Below are positions 17,044-25,710 of a stretch of 45,437 bases of DNA, in pieces. Source of the stretch: Lachnospiraceae bacterium. GTDB lineage: Bacteria > Bacillota > Clostridia > Lachnospirales > Lachnospiraceae. The DNA lies in assembly GCA_022767285.1 (NCBI GenBank), contig JALENY010000040.1, positions 1 to 45,437 on the forward strand, written 5' to 3'. Under the pieces are notes generated by a model. The model searched no databases and was not told the DNA's origin. It saw only the letters and a program-made list of their open reading frames with translations. The position numbers were made by a program, and so were the translations under genes. Positions within the stretch are counted from its first letter, which is position 1; every line of letters begins with the position of its first letter.

Positions 17044-17057
17044 GTCCGGCGCCGGAC
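17044..17057. promoter_or_regulatory. 14-base perfect GC-rich palindrome in the MFS leader
   Basis: GTCCGGCGCCGGAC is fully self-complementary and lies about 58 bases upstream of the MFS start, downstream of its likely promoter. It could be an operator or a compact hairpin; the remaining gap up to yabP shows only the two promoters listed. Confidence 0.4.
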
Positions 17058-17109
17058 ACGGGGATGCACTGATGAAACTATGTGAGAACAATGCATTGAC
17101 AGCGTAGTC

Positions 17110-17137
17110 ATTATATCATTCCTGACTGTATTTGTAA
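17110..17137 (-). promoter_or_regulatory. Probable promoter of the MFS gene
   Basis: On the minus strand TTACAA (complement of 17132-17137) and a perfect TATAAT (complement of 17110-17115) are separated by 16 bases. The leader would be about 115 bases. Confidence 0.5.
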
Positions 17138-17264
17138 TGCGCAATTCTGCACTTTTATAACGATATTTTGACTTATTCTTAATTTTTGCGTATTGGCAGC
17201 GGGAACCGGGAGAAAAGTGGAAACAGAGACATTTAACAGTAATATCTGCGTGAAAAAGCATGGG

Positions 17265-17292
17265 GCATAAATAAACCGGATGGACATATAAT
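17265..17292 (+). promoter_or_regulatory. Sigma-E-like promoter of yabP-yabQ
   Basis: GCATAAA (17265-17271) and CATATAAT (17285-17292) are separated by 13 bases. This is a slightly short but recognisable sigma-E pattern. The B. subtilis yabP-yabQ genes are transcribed by sigma-E, which supports it. Confidence 0.4.
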
Positions 17293-17321
17293 TTCTTAAG
17301 GACAGATTTTGAGGATCTTTG

Positions 17322-17609
17322 ATGGAAGAAAATAAAACGATTTCCGCACATAAACTTCATCTGGATAACAGAAAAAAAGGAATGATGACCGGGGTGACCG
17401 ATGTGAAAGCTTTTGATGAAAAAGAGATTTTCCTGGAAACCAAAGCCGGAATGGTGACTGTAAAAGGAAGTGAGCTGACCCTTACCCGGTTGAATCTGGA
17501 AAAAGGAGAGGTGGATATAGGCGGAAGAGTGGACAGTATTGTCTATACAAAAGACGGTACTACACAGGCTCAAAGAGGCAAAAACATGCTGGCGCGGCTG
17601 TTTAAATGA
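17322..17609 (+). CDS. yabP: Sporulation protein YabP
   Basis: The 95-residue protein is a YabP family member: HKLHLDNRKKGMMTGVTDVKAFDEKEIFLET, then GMVTVKGSELTLTRLNLEKGEVDIGGRVDSIVY. YabP is needed for cortex formation in B. subtilis, probably as a peripheral partner of YabQ at the forespore membrane. ATG 17322 is chosen over the preceding TTG because GAGGA is well placed. yabQ starts four bases after the stop, and the order yabP-yabQ-divIC-spoIIE is the one conserved across spore formers. Confidence 0.92.
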   Translation: MEENKTISAHKLHLDNRKKGMMTGVTDVKAFDEKEIFLETKAGMVTVKGSELTLTRLNLEKGEVDIGGRVDSIVYTKDGTTQAQRGKNMLARLFK

Positions 17610-17613
17610 CTTT

Positions 17614-18054
17614 ATGAGCGGAGAATTTCAGCTTTTTATATGGTCCATCGTCTATGGCGTGGTAATTTTATTTCTCTATGATCTGATTCGAAGTGTGCGA
17701 AATGTGTTCCGGCATGGGAAGATACTGATTGCAGTCGAGGATTTTATGTTCTGGATTGGAATTGGTATTTTTTTATTTTCAAGACTGTATGCAGCAAACG
17801 GAGGAATCTTAAGAGGCTACTTTTTTTGGGGGATCCTCTCGGGGATGCTGGCATATTATGGAACAATAAGTCCCTGGACGGTCAAAATTGTATCTTTTTT
17901 GATAAAAAGGTTGAAAATGCTATTTTCATGGGTTAAAATCATGATATGCAAAGTGTGGCATGTGAGATTATTTACGGGGATTTTAAATAATGGGGAAAGC
18001 TTTAAAAAAGAAGAAAAGAAAAGCCGGGGCAAACGTACAGGCGAGACGGAATAA
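17614..18054 (+). CDS. yabQ: Sporulation protein YabQ
   Basis: The 146-residue membrane protein has about three to four hydrophobic segments (FQLFIWSIVYGVVILFLYDLI; DFMFWIGIGIFLFSRLY; GYFFWGILSGMLAYYGTI) and a basic tail. YabQ is a mother-cell membrane protein required for cortex assembly. ATG 17614 lies four bases after yabP and has no good ribosome binding site, so translation is probably coupled. The last 65 bases overlap the start of divIC in a different frame. The lysine-rich tails of both proteins are encoded by the same A-rich DNA. Confidence 0.88.
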   Translation: MSGEFQLFIWSIVYGVVILFLYDLIRSVRNVFRHGKILIAVEDFMFWIGIGIFLFSRLYAANGGILRGYFFWGILSGMLAYYGTISPWTVKIVSFLIKRLKMLFSWVKIMICKVWHVRLFTGILNNGESFKKEEKKSRGKRTGETE

Positions 18055-18319
18055 GTATACCATGATCGGTATCACGTTGGTTGTATGTATGCTTTTTGGC
18101 GTATTGATATATGAGGGCCATGGCCTTCAGCAGAGGATCATTGCCAATGATGAAAAACAGGATCAGCTGGCAAATCAGATTGAAAAAGAAAAACAGCGGA
18201 CAAAAGAAATCGGCGAGCTGGAAGCATATATGCAGACCGATGAGTATATTGAAAGTGCGGCACAGGAAAAACTTGGTCTGGTGAAAGAAAACGAGATTAT
18301 TTTCAAGGCGGAAAAATAG
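17990..18319 (+). CDS. divIC: Septum protein DivIC (FtsB family)
   Basis: The 109-residue protein has a basic cytoplasmic end (KKKKRKAGANVQARRNK), one membrane helix (about 25-42, MIGITLVVCMLFGVLIYEG), then an extracytoplasmic coiled coil (about 43-80) and the conserved LGLVKENEIIF end. DivIC with FtsL and DivIB activates septal wall synthesis. Start ATG 17990 keeps the expected basic N-terminus but overlaps yabQ by 65 bases; ATG 18062 would avoid the overlap but remove the entire cytoplasmic segment. Position before spoIIE is conserved. No transmembrane or coiled-coil part is missing. Confidence 0.88.
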   Translation: MGKALKKKKRKAGANVQARRNKYTMIGITLVVCMLFGVLIYEGHGLQQRIIANDEKQDQLANQIEKEKQRTKEIGELEAYMQTDEYIESAAQEKLGLVKENEIIFKAEK

Positions 18320-18325
18320 CAGACT

Positions 18326-18332
18326 TGTCGAA
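18326..18332 (+). promoter_or_regulatory. Spo0A box upstream of spoIIE
   Basis: CTTGTCGAAAA contains the exact Spo0A core TGTCGAA at 18326-18332. It lies 26 bases upstream of the spoIIE -35 box. A second, inverted box (TTTGTCAAA on the minus strand) covers 18358-18366 and overlaps the -35 hexamer. Confidence 0.65.
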
Positions 18333-18358
18333 AAGTTTTTGCGATCATTTCTGCCGGT

Positions 18359-18391
18359 TTGACAAAGATTTTATATGGAGTCATCTATAAT
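18359..18391 (+). promoter_or_regulatory. spoIIE promoter with 21-base spacer
   Basis: A perfect TTGACA (18359-18364) and a perfect TATAAT (18386-18391) are separated by 21 bases, too long for ordinary sigma-A use. The B. subtilis spoIIE and spoIIG promoters have the same extended spacing and need phosphorylated Spo0A. The nearby Spo0A boxes support the same mechanism here. Confidence 0.75.
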
Positions 18392-18427
18392 ACTCTCCTG
18401 ACAGATTTCTGGTAAGGGGGAGAATGG

Positions 18428-19636
18428 ATGCGAGAGTGGATACTTGCCATGCTCGGAATCAGCGCGTTATTGCTTATTCGGGACATGGCAAAAATTATTT
18501 CATCCGGAAGAAAAACCACCCATGTGGAGACGATCTATGATAATCACCCACAGAAGATGAAAATGGAGAAATATGCGGAATCATTTGAGAAGCTTGCGGA
18601 GAGCTTTTACCGGATGACGAACAGTTCCGGTCTGAATCAGATCGCGGTGGCGGAACAGTTGGACGAAGTGGGTCATATTCTGAAAAAAATGGCGGAAGAG
18701 TTCTACAATATCACATCTCTGCCCGTTGATCTCTATGATCAGCTGATGCGTACCATGAAAAAACGGCACATTTTGCTCAAACAGGCCTGGCGGATCGTGT
18801 ATCCGGACGGAAATGAGCAGATTATCTTAAATGTATGTACAAAAGGCGGACGCTGCTTGCCCATAAGCGAAGTCACACAGATTTTAAGCGACGTGTCCGG
18901 AAAAAAGATGATGCCGGTGGAGGAAAACCGGAGAATCATCAATGAACGGGAAAACATCCTGAGGTTTGCACAACAGGTCAATTTCCGTGTGGTGTATGGG
19001 GTAGCCCGGGCAGCCCGGGACAGCTCCAACATATCGGGCGACAATTTTGCATGTATGACTCAGCGGGAGGGAGAATTTATTCTGTGTCTGGCGGATGGTA
19101 TGGGAACGGGTCTCTCTGCCTGTCGGGAGAGCGAACAGGTAGTGGACTTGCTGGAACAGTTTTTGGATTCCGGTTTTTCCAAGGAAACAGCGGCGAAAAT
19201 GATCAATTCGGCGCTGGTTCTGGGACAGGATGGCGATATGTTCTCTACGGTAGATGTATGTTCGCTGAATCTATATACCGGTGTCTGCGAATTTTTGAAA
19301 GCCGGTGCCGCCACCACCTTTATCAAGCGAAGCGAATGGGTGGAAACGATTACGTCCACAAGTCTTGCAGTGGGACTGCTGCAGCAGACCGACTATGAAG
19401 TCCTGGCGAAAAAACTGTACCCCGGTGATTATCTGATCATGGTGACAGACGGTGTGCTGGATGCGCTGCCCTTTGAACAGGAGGAAGAGACCATGAAAGA
19501 GATCATCATGACCACCAGAAACCGGAATCCGAAAGAAATGGGCCGGATCATCCTGGAACGGGTCATGAGCTTTAATCATTACAGAGCCATGGATGATATG
19601 ACGGTTCTGGTGGCCGGTATGTGGAACAATTCTTAA
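18428..19636 (+). CDS. spoIIE: Stage II sporulation protein E, short form
   Basis: The 402-residue protein has one short hydrophobic helix (about 4-18), a regulatory/linker part (about 45-175, with KMAEEFYNITSLP) and a PP2C-type phosphatase domain (about 185-400: GDNFACMTQREGEFILCLADGMGTG, KAGAATTFIKR, MVTDGVLDALP, MDDMTVLVAG). Metal-binding aspartates are present in ADGMG, TDGV and MDDMT. SpoIIE dephosphorylates SpoIIAA to release sigma-F in the forespore. The classical protein is about 800 residues with ten membrane helices; here nearly all of that membrane domain is missing. Location and promoter identify it as the spoIIE orthologue. ATG 18428 follows GGGGGAG. Confidence 0.85.
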   Translation: MREWILAMLGISALLLIRDMAKIISSGRKTTHVETIYDNHPQKMKMEKYAESFEKLAESFYRMTNSSGLNQIAVAEQLDEVGHILKKMAEEFYNITSLPVDLYDQLMRTMKKRHILLKQAWRIVYPDGNEQIILNVCTKGGRCLPISEVTQILSDVSGKKMMPVEENRRIINERENILRFAQQVNFRVVYGVARAARDSSNISGDNFACMTQREGEFILCLADGMGTGLSACRESEQVVDLLEQFLDSGFSKETAAKMINSALVLGQDGDMFSTVDVCSLNLYTGVCEFLKAGAATTFIKRSEWVETITSTSLAVGLLQQTDYEVLAKKLYPGDYLIMVTDGVLDALPFEQEEETMKEIIMTTRNRNPKEMGRIILERVMSFNHYRAMDDMTVLVAGMWNNS

Positions 19637-19651
19637 TGGGGATACAAAGTG

Positions 19652-21055
19652 ATGAAACAGGTTCTGGAATTTATCAGACAGCAGGAACTGATCAAAGAGG
19701 GCGATCATGTGGTCGCAGGTGTGTCAGGAGGAGCGGATTCCGTATACCTCCTTTTTGTGCTGCTTGCGTATCAGGAAGAACAGAAATTTAAAATCAGTGT
19801 CATTCATGTTCATCATAACTTGCGGGGAGCCGAGGCAGATCGGGATGCGCAGTACGTTCGGGAACTCTGCCTGGAACGAAGTCTTCCGTTTACCCTGATT
19901 TCGGTGGATGTGAAGGAGCGGGCAGCCAGAGAAAAAATCAGCACGGAGGAGGCCGGACGGCTGGCAAGATATGAGGTATTTGAGCGCTTCTGTGAGGAGC
20001 AGGGAGGAACGAAAATTGCATTGGCGCATCACCAGAATGACCTTGCTGAGACGATGATCTATCATCTGGCACGCGGAACCGGGATGAAAGGTCTGACCGG
20101 TATTTTGCCGAAACGAGGAAAAATAATTCGCCCGCTTCTATGTATGAAACGGCAGGAAATTGAGCATTATTTAAATGAAAATCACATAAAGTATGTTACA
20201 GACAGTACGAATGCGCAGGACGAATACACCAGAAACCGCATCCGTCACCATGTGGTGGAATATCTGGAAGAAAAGGTAAACACCCGGGCGGTGGAGCACA
20301 TGGCGAAAACGGCAGCAGAGATTGGCGAGGTGCAGGATTATCTGGAAAAGCAGGCAAACGAGCTGTACCTGAGACTGGTAAATGGAAACGGGCAGGGACA
20401 GTTGCTTTCGATGGAACTGTTTGAACCGGATGTACCTGGATTCTTACAGAATCAGGTGATCCGGCGGTGTATTTTGGAATTGACAGGAAGTCTGAAGGAT
20501 ATTACCAGAGTCCATTTGAATCAGGTGCGGGACCTAAGCGGAAAAACGGTAGGGAAAACTGTGGATCTTCCGGACGGACTGACTGCAAAGAAGCAGTACG
20601 CGGGAATCAGCCTTTTCTGTCAGAAAAAACGGACTGTCCGGGAAAGTGCGGTGAAAGCGGAAAATATTTGGGTGGAACCAAAGATACCGGGTGTATGCAG
20701 CGTGGACGGAATGCAGATTTTTTGCTCACTTGAAAAAAATAACCGGAAGATAATTCCGGAAAAATCGTATACGAAATGGCTGAATTATGATAAAATAAAA
20801 GGTACCATTGTGCTCAGGACCAGAAGACCGGGAGATTACCTGGTGATAAATCAAAACGGCGGACGGAAAAAACTGAAAGATTATCTGATCGACCAAAAGA
20901 TTCCGAGAGAAGAGAGAGATCACGTTTTGCTTTTATGTGTGGAAAGTGAAGTACTTTGGGTGTGTGGCTATCGAATCAGCGAGGCCTATAAAGTATATGA
21001 AGATACAGAAATGATTTTAAAAATACAAATACAAGGAGGAAACGTTCATGAGTGA
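19652..21055 (+). CDS. tilS: tRNA-Ile lysidine synthase
   Basis: The 467-residue protein has an N-terminal PP-loop ATPase (GVSGGADSVYLLFVL, about 24-38) with HVHHNLRG and ALAHHQNDLAETMIYHLARG, a linker, and the C-terminal TilS domain (LRTRRPGDYLVI, KKLKDYLIDQKIPREERD). It converts C34 of the CAU-anticodon tRNA-Ile to lysidine using ATP and lysine, an essential decoding step. ATG 19652 is preferred over GTG 19649. It lies 15 bases after spoIIE and its end overlaps hpt by eight bases; the tilS-hpt-ftsH order is widely conserved in Firmicutes. Confidence 0.95.
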   Translation: MKQVLEFIRQQELIKEGDHVVAGVSGGADSVYLLFVLLAYQEEQKFKISVIHVHHNLRGAEADRDAQYVRELCLERSLPFTLISVDVKERAAREKISTEEAGRLARYEVFERFCEEQGGTKIALAHHQNDLAETMIYHLARGTGMKGLTGILPKRGKIIRPLLCMKRQEIEHYLNENHIKYVTDSTNAQDEYTRNRIRHHVVEYLEEKVNTRAVEHMAKTAAEIGEVQDYLEKQANELYLRLVNGNGQGQLLSMELFEPDVPGFLQNQVIRRCILELTGSLKDITRVHLNQVRDLSGKTVGKTVDLPDGLTAKKQYAGISLFCQKKRTVRESAVKAENIWVEPKIPGVCSVDGMQIFCSLEKNNRKIIPEKSYTKWLNYDKIKGTIVLRTRRPGDYLVINQNGGRKKLKDYLIDQKIPREERDHVLLLCVESEVLWVCGYRISEAYKVYEDTEMILKIQIQGGNVHE

Positions 21056-21569
21056 GGAAATCAGAGTATTGATCTCGGAACAGAAAGTAAATGAAAGAAT
21101 TCTGGAAATTGCAGAAAAAATTAATGAAGACTATAAAGGAAAATCCATCCACATGATCTGCGTTTTAAAGGGTGGTGTCTTTTTTATGTGTGAACTGGCA
21201 AAAAGGATCAGCCTTCCGGTAAGCGTTGATTTTATGTCTGTTTCCAGTTATGGCGACGACACCAAGAGCAGCGGTGTGGTTCGAATTGTGAAAGATCTGG
21301 ATCAGTCTCTGGAGGGAAAAGATGTCATCGTGGTGGAAGATATCATCGACTCCGGACGTACCTTAAGCTATCTGCTGGAGATACTCAAGCAGCGCAATCC
21401 GGCCAGCTTAAAACTCTGTACACTGCTGGATAAACCGGATCGTCGTGTGAGAGATGTAAAAGTAGATTACACCTGCTTCGAGATCCCGGATGAGTTTGTG
21501 GTGGGCTATGGATTGGATTATGCCCAGAAATATAGAAATCTGCCCTACATAGGAGTAGTAGAATTATAA
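21048..21569 (+). CDS. hpt: Hypoxanthine phosphoribosyltransferase
   Basis: The 173-residue enzyme has the purine PRTase signature VVVEDIIDSGRTLSYLL (about 96-112) that binds PRPP, plus LKGGVFFMCELAKRI near the N-terminus. It salvages hypoxanthine and guanine to IMP and GMP. A perfect AAGGAGG site sits inside the end of tilS, and the reading frames overlap by eight bases. In Bacillus HprT also interacts with TilS-region regulation, but here only co-transcription can be inferred. Confidence 0.95.
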   Translation: MSEEIRVLISEQKVNERILEIAEKINEDYKGKSIHMICVLKGGVFFMCELAKRISLPVSVDFMSVSSYGDDTKSSGVVRIVKDLDQSLEGKDVIVVEDIIDSGRTLSYLLEILKQRNPASLKLCTLLDKPDRRVRDVKVDYTCFEIPDEFVVGYGLDYAQKYRNLPYIGVVEL

Positions 21570-21582
21570 TAAGGAGACGATT

Positions 21583-23400
21583 GTGAAAAAACAGTATCGA
21601 GGTATTGCTATTTATGTGGTTATTGTGCTCATTCTGCTGCTGGGTTACCGTTACTTCTTCAGCCAGATAAATATGGATGACCAGTATTCGTATGAGCAGT
21701 TTGTTTCAGCTTTGGAAAAGGAGAAAGTTGAGCGTGTTTCCATCCGTCCGAATGAAGGAAATGATACCGGACAGGTGTATGTGGAACTGACCGATGGAAC
21801 GGATAAGCAGTTTTATGTTGTAGATGTAAAAGAAATTCAGAAGATCGCTCAGGAACATGGAGTGGACCCGGTGGTGTATGATATCCCTGCGGATAACACA
21901 TTTTTGTCTACAGTCCTGCCCATGATTCTGATGGTCGTGCTGGTAATCTTTATGTTTTCTATGATGAGCCGGCAGATGAGCGGCGGCTCCAATTCCAAAA
22001 TGATGAATTTCGGAAAAAGCCGGGCGCATCTCAGCACCGATGCGGATAAAAAGGTGACTTTCAGGGATGTGGCCGGTCTTGATGAGGAAAAAGAAGACCT
22101 GGTGGAAGTGGTAGATTTTTTGAAAAATCCTCAGAAGTACACTAAAGTGGGGGCCAGAATCCCCAAAGGTGTATTGCTCGTGGGACCTCCCGGTACCGGT
22201 AAGACACTGATCGCGAAGGCAGTTGCCGGAGAGGCCGGCGTGCCGTTTTTCAGCATTTCCGGTTCTGATTTTGTGGAAATGTTTGTGGGTGTGGGTGCTT
22301 CCCGTGTGCGCGACCTGTTTGAAGATGCCAAGAAAAACCACCCTTGCATTGTTTTTATTGACGAGATTGACGCGGTTGCGAGAAGAAGAGGAACCGGTAT
22401 GGGCGGCGGTCACGATGAACGTGAGCAGACCCTGAATCAGCTGCTGGTGGAAATGGACGGATTTGGTGTAAATGAGGGCATCATTGTCATGGCAGCTACC
22501 AACCGTGTGGATATTCTGGACCCGGCGATTTTGCGTCCCGGACGTTTTGACCGGAAAGTTGCCGTGGGAAAACCGGATGTGAGAGGCAGAGAGGCTATCT
22601 TAAAGGTTCATTCCAAGGACAAACCGCTTGCCGAAGATGTGGATTTGAGACAAGTGGCCCAGACTACGGCCGGATTTACGGGGGCCGATCTGGAAAATCT
22701 GCTGAATGAAGCTGCCATCGGTGCGGCAAAAGAAGGCCGTAATTATGTGATGCAGAATGATATCAACCTTGCTTTCGTCAAAGTCGGTATCGGTGCAGAG
22801 AAAAAGAGCCGCGTGATCAGTGAGAAAGAAAAAAGGATCACGGCTTATCATGAAGCGGGACATGCGATTCTGTTTCATGTTCTTCCGGATGTTGGCCCGG
22901 TTCATACCATTTCCATTATTCCCACCGGAATCGGCGCTGCCGGATACACGATGCCGCTTCCGGAAAAAGATGAGATGTTTAATACCAAGGGGAAAATGCT
23001 GCAGAATATTATTGTTGATTTTGGCGGCCGCGTGGCGGAAGAGCTGGTATTTGACGATATTACCACGGGAGCATCTCAGGATATCAAAGTGGCAACTCAA
23101 ACAGCCCGCGCTATGGTTACCCGGTATGGTATGTCTGCCAAAGTGGGTATGATCAGTTACGGCGATGATGAAAATGAAGTTTTTATCGGACGCGACTGGG
23201 GGCATACGAGAGAGTACAGCGAGGCAGTAGCCGGCATCATAGATGAAGAGGTAAAACGGATCATCGATGAGTGCTATACAAAAGCAAAAGAAATCATCAT
23301 GGCTCACCGGGATGTTCTGGAACAGTGTGCGGCTCTTCTCATGGAACGAGAAAAGATCGGACGGGAAGAGTTTGAAGCATTGTTTGAGAAGAATGCGTGA
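21583..23400 (+). CDS. ftsH: ATP-dependent zinc metalloprotease FtsH
   Basis: The 605-residue protein uses a GTG start 8 bases after AAGGAG. Two membrane helices (about 8-25 and 107-128) flank an extracytoplasmic domain. The AAA+ module has Walker A GPPGTGKT (201-208), Walker [11 protein letters not shown] and the second region of homology [20 protein letters not shown]. The protease has HEAGH (H423, E424, H427) and the third zinc ligand aspartate in the ASQDIKVAT region. FtsH degrades misassembled membrane proteins and selected regulators. It ends the tilS-hpt-ftsH group; the following gene begins within 26 bases of its stop. Confidence 0.97.
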   Translation: MKKQYRGIAIYVVIVLILLLGYRYFFSQINMDDQYSYEQFVSALEKEKVERVSIRPNEGNDTGQVYVELTDGTDKQFYVVDVKEIQKIAQEHGVDPVVYDIPADNTFLSTVLPMILMVVLVIFMFSMMSRQMSGGSNSKMMNFGKSRAHLSTDADKKVTFRDVAGLDEEKEDLVEVVDFLKNPQKYTKVGARIPKGVLLVGPPGTGKTLIAKAVAGEAGVPFFSISGSDFVEMFVGVGASRVRDLFEDAKKNHPCIVFIDEIDAVARRRGTGMGGGHDEREQTLNQLLVEMDGFGVNEGIIVMAATNRVDILDPAILRPGRFDRKVAVGKPDVRGREAILKVHSKDKPLAEDVDLRQVAQTTAGFTGADLENLLNEAAIGAAKEGRNYVMQNDINLAFVKVGIGAEKKSRVISEKEKRITAYHEAGHAILFHVLPDVGPVHTISIIPTGIGAAGYTMPLPEKDEMFNTKGKMLQNIIVDFGGRVAEELVFDDITTGASQDIKVATQTARAMVTRYGMSAKVGMISYGDDENEVFIGRDWGHTREYSEAVAGIIDEEVKRIIDECYTKAKEIIMAHRDVLEQCAALLMEREKIGREEFEALFEKNA

Positions 23401-23425
23401 AGCCGAGGAGAGGAAGATTGAAACA

Positions 23426-25552
23426 ATGCCAGAAAAATATGCCGACGTTTTGAAAAGGCAGGAATATGTATCACATATGCGCCCGATTTTTAATAAACGT
23501 GGAGTTTTCAGTGATGAGTCAGAACAGTACCGCACTCCGTTCCAGCCTAAAGCCGGTGACGATGTTAAAATACGCATACGAACGCTGAAAAACAATGTAG
23601 ATAAAGTGTATCTGATCAGCGGCGCTCTGAGACAGGAAATGGAATTGGAAGAGAGCCGCGGAGGATTTGATTATTATGTGACCACACTTCATGTGGAAAA
23701 TGAGATCATACATTATTATTTTGAATTGCAGATTGATCAGTCCAAATGTTATTATAACCAGTTGGGCGTCAGCCGGGATCTGAAAGAATACCATTCTTTT
23801 GTGATTTTTCCGGGATTTTCTGTGCCGGAATGGGCCAGAGGTGCAGTCATGTATCAGGTTTTTGTGGACCGTTTCTGTAACGGTGATAAAACCAACGATG
23901 TTGAGACCAGAGAGTACAGTTATATCAACGATTACAGTGTGAAGGTCGAAGACTGGAACAAACCGCCGGCAACGATGGGGGTGCGGGAATTTTACGGTGG
24001 AGACCTGCAGGGAATTATCGATAAACTGGATTACCTGCAGGATTTGGGAATCGATGTTCTGTACCTGAACCCGATTTTTGTTTCTCCATCCAACCATAAG
24101 TATGATATTCAGGATTATGATTACGTAGATCCTCATTACGGAAAAATTGTTGAGGATGAAGGCAATCTGTTGAATCCGGGAGATTACAACAACCAGAATG
24201 CCAGCCGATATATCAAGCGTGTGACCGGTGTGGCGAACCTGGAAGCCAGCAATCAGCTGTTGATCAAACTGGTGGAAGAACTGCACAGCCGTGGAATGAA
24301 ACTGATTCTGGACGGTGTGTTTAATCACTGCGGTTCTTTTAATAAATGGCTGGATCGGGAACGGGTCTATGAAAATCAGGAGGGTTATGAAAAAGGTGCT
24401 TACATTACAAAAGACAGTCCCTATCATACGTTCTTCAAATTTAATAATGAACATGACTGGCCGTACAATGAATTTTATGATGGCTGGTGGGGACATAATA
24501 CACTACCAAAACTGAATTATGAAGCTTCGGATAAGCTGTATCAGTACATTATGGGAATTGCCAGAAAATGGGTTTCGCCGCCTTATAATGTGGACGGATG
24601 GCGCCTTGATGTTGCGGCTGATTTGGGATTCAGTCAGGAATATAATCACAAGTTCTGGAAGGAATTCCGCAAAAATGTAAAAGAAGCCAATCCCAATGCT
24701 ATCATTATTGCCGAGCATTATGGCGATCCCACGCCGTGGCTTCAGGGCAATGAGTGGGATACGGTCATGAACTATGATGCATTCATGGAACCGGTAACCT
24801 GGTTTTTGACCGGAATGGAAAAACACAGCGATGAATACCGCCCGGATCTGGAAGGAAACGGAAAGTCTTTTGCCGATGCTCTGCGCTATCATATGTGCAG
24901 TTTCGCGGGCCCATCGATCCAGTGTGCCATGAATGAACTGTCGAACCATGACCATTCCCGGTTCCTTACAAGAACCAATCATAAAGTAGGCCGTGTGGGT
25001 CAGCTTGGTCCTCAGGCAGCGGAAGAAAATGTGGATAAAGCGATCATGAGGCTTGCGGTGCTGATCCAGATGACATTTCCCGGTGCACCGACCATTTACT
25101 ATGGAGACGAAGTGGGCGTATGCGGGTTTACGGATCCGGATAACCGCAGAACATATCCCTGGGGAAAGGAAGACATGGATCTTTTACAGTTCCACAAGGA
25201 TATTATTCGCATTCACAAAGAAAACAAAGTATTAAAGACAGGCTCACTGATCGGAATTGAACAGGGGAAGAACTATATTTCTTTTGGCCGTTTCTCCAAT
25301 GATGAGCAGATGATAACAATTATTAACAAGGGGAATGAACCGCTGACTCTGGAATTGCCTGTGTGGGTTGTAGGCGTATCAAGGACTGTGGTTACCGATC
25401 TTGAGCAGATATTCTGCACCACGGCAGATGGCTACAGCAAAGAGAAAAAGAAATTTCAGGTGGTTGCCGGAATTTTGAAGATTGAAATGGGGCCCAAGAG
25501 CGGAGTACTGCTGAAAAGTATATCCGCAGGGCCGGGGCACTTTGCGCGATAA
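23426..25552 (+). CDS. Cytoplasmic GH13 alpha-glucan hydrolase (neopullulanase/cyclomaltodextrinase type)
   Basis: The 708-residue protein has an N-terminal CBM34-like beta domain (about 20-125), a GH13 barrel and a C-terminal beta domain. The four conserved regions are visible: DGVFNHCG, GWRLDVAAD with nucleophile D395, IIAEHYGD with acid E430, and LSNHDHSR with D509. The CBM34 plus GH13_20 arrangement fits enzymes that open cyclodextrins or cleave pullulan and maltodextrins. There is no signal peptide, so it acts on imported oligosaccharides. ATG 23426 is used; ATG 23393 in frame overlaps the ftsH stop and is possible (719 residues). No transporter or regulator of maltodextrin use is adjacent. 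Confidence 0.88.
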   Translation: MPEKYADVLKRQEYVSHMRPIFNKRGVFSDESEQYRTPFQPKAGDDVKIRIRTLKNNVDKVYLISGALRQEMELEESRGGFDYYVTTLHVENEIIHYYFELQIDQSKCYYNQLGVSRDLKEYHSFVIFPGFSVPEWARGAVMYQVFVDRFCNGDKTNDVETREYSYINDYSVKVEDWNKPPATMGVREFYGGDLQGIIDKLDYLQDLGIDVLYLNPIFVSPSNHKYDIQDYDYVDPHYGKIVEDEGNLLNPGDYNNQNASRYIKRVTGVANLEASNQLLIKLVEELHSRGMKLILDGVFNHCGSFNKWLDRERVYENQEGYEKGAYITKDSPYHTFFKFNNEHDWPYNEFYDGWWGHNTLPKLNYEASDKLYQYIMGIARKWVSPPYNVDGWRLDVAADLGFSQEYNHKFWKEFRKNVKEANPNAIIIAEHYGDPTPWLQGNEWDTVMNYDAFMEPVTWFLTGMEKHSDEYRPDLEGNGKSFADALRYHMCSFAGPSIQCAMNELSNHDHSRFLTRTNHKVGRVGQLGPQAAEENVDKAIMRLAVLIQMTFPGAPTIYYGDEVGVCGFTDPDNRRTYPWGKEDMDLLQFHKDIIRIHKENKVLKTGSLIGIEQGKNYISFGRFSNDEQMITIINKGNEPLTLELPVWVVGVSRTVVTDLEQIFCTTADGYSKEKKKFQVVAGILKIEMGPKSGVLLKSISAGPGHFAR

Positions 25553-25710
25553 GGGTTACCCGCAGACATGCCTGCATGCATGGAAGCACTTTGAGCCATA
25601 AAAGGATTAAAAAATGAGAAATATTCGGGACTGTTGCAGGTGATGTAATGGTCCCGATTCCTTTCATGGGCGTGGAGCAGCAGAAAAACAATTAAAAGGA
25701 TAGAAAAAAC

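Noticed and set aside
23267-23425. N-terminal extension of the GH13 enzyme overlapping ftsH
   Set aside because: The frame is open but the sequence matches ftsH in its own frame; GH13 family similarity starts after 23426.
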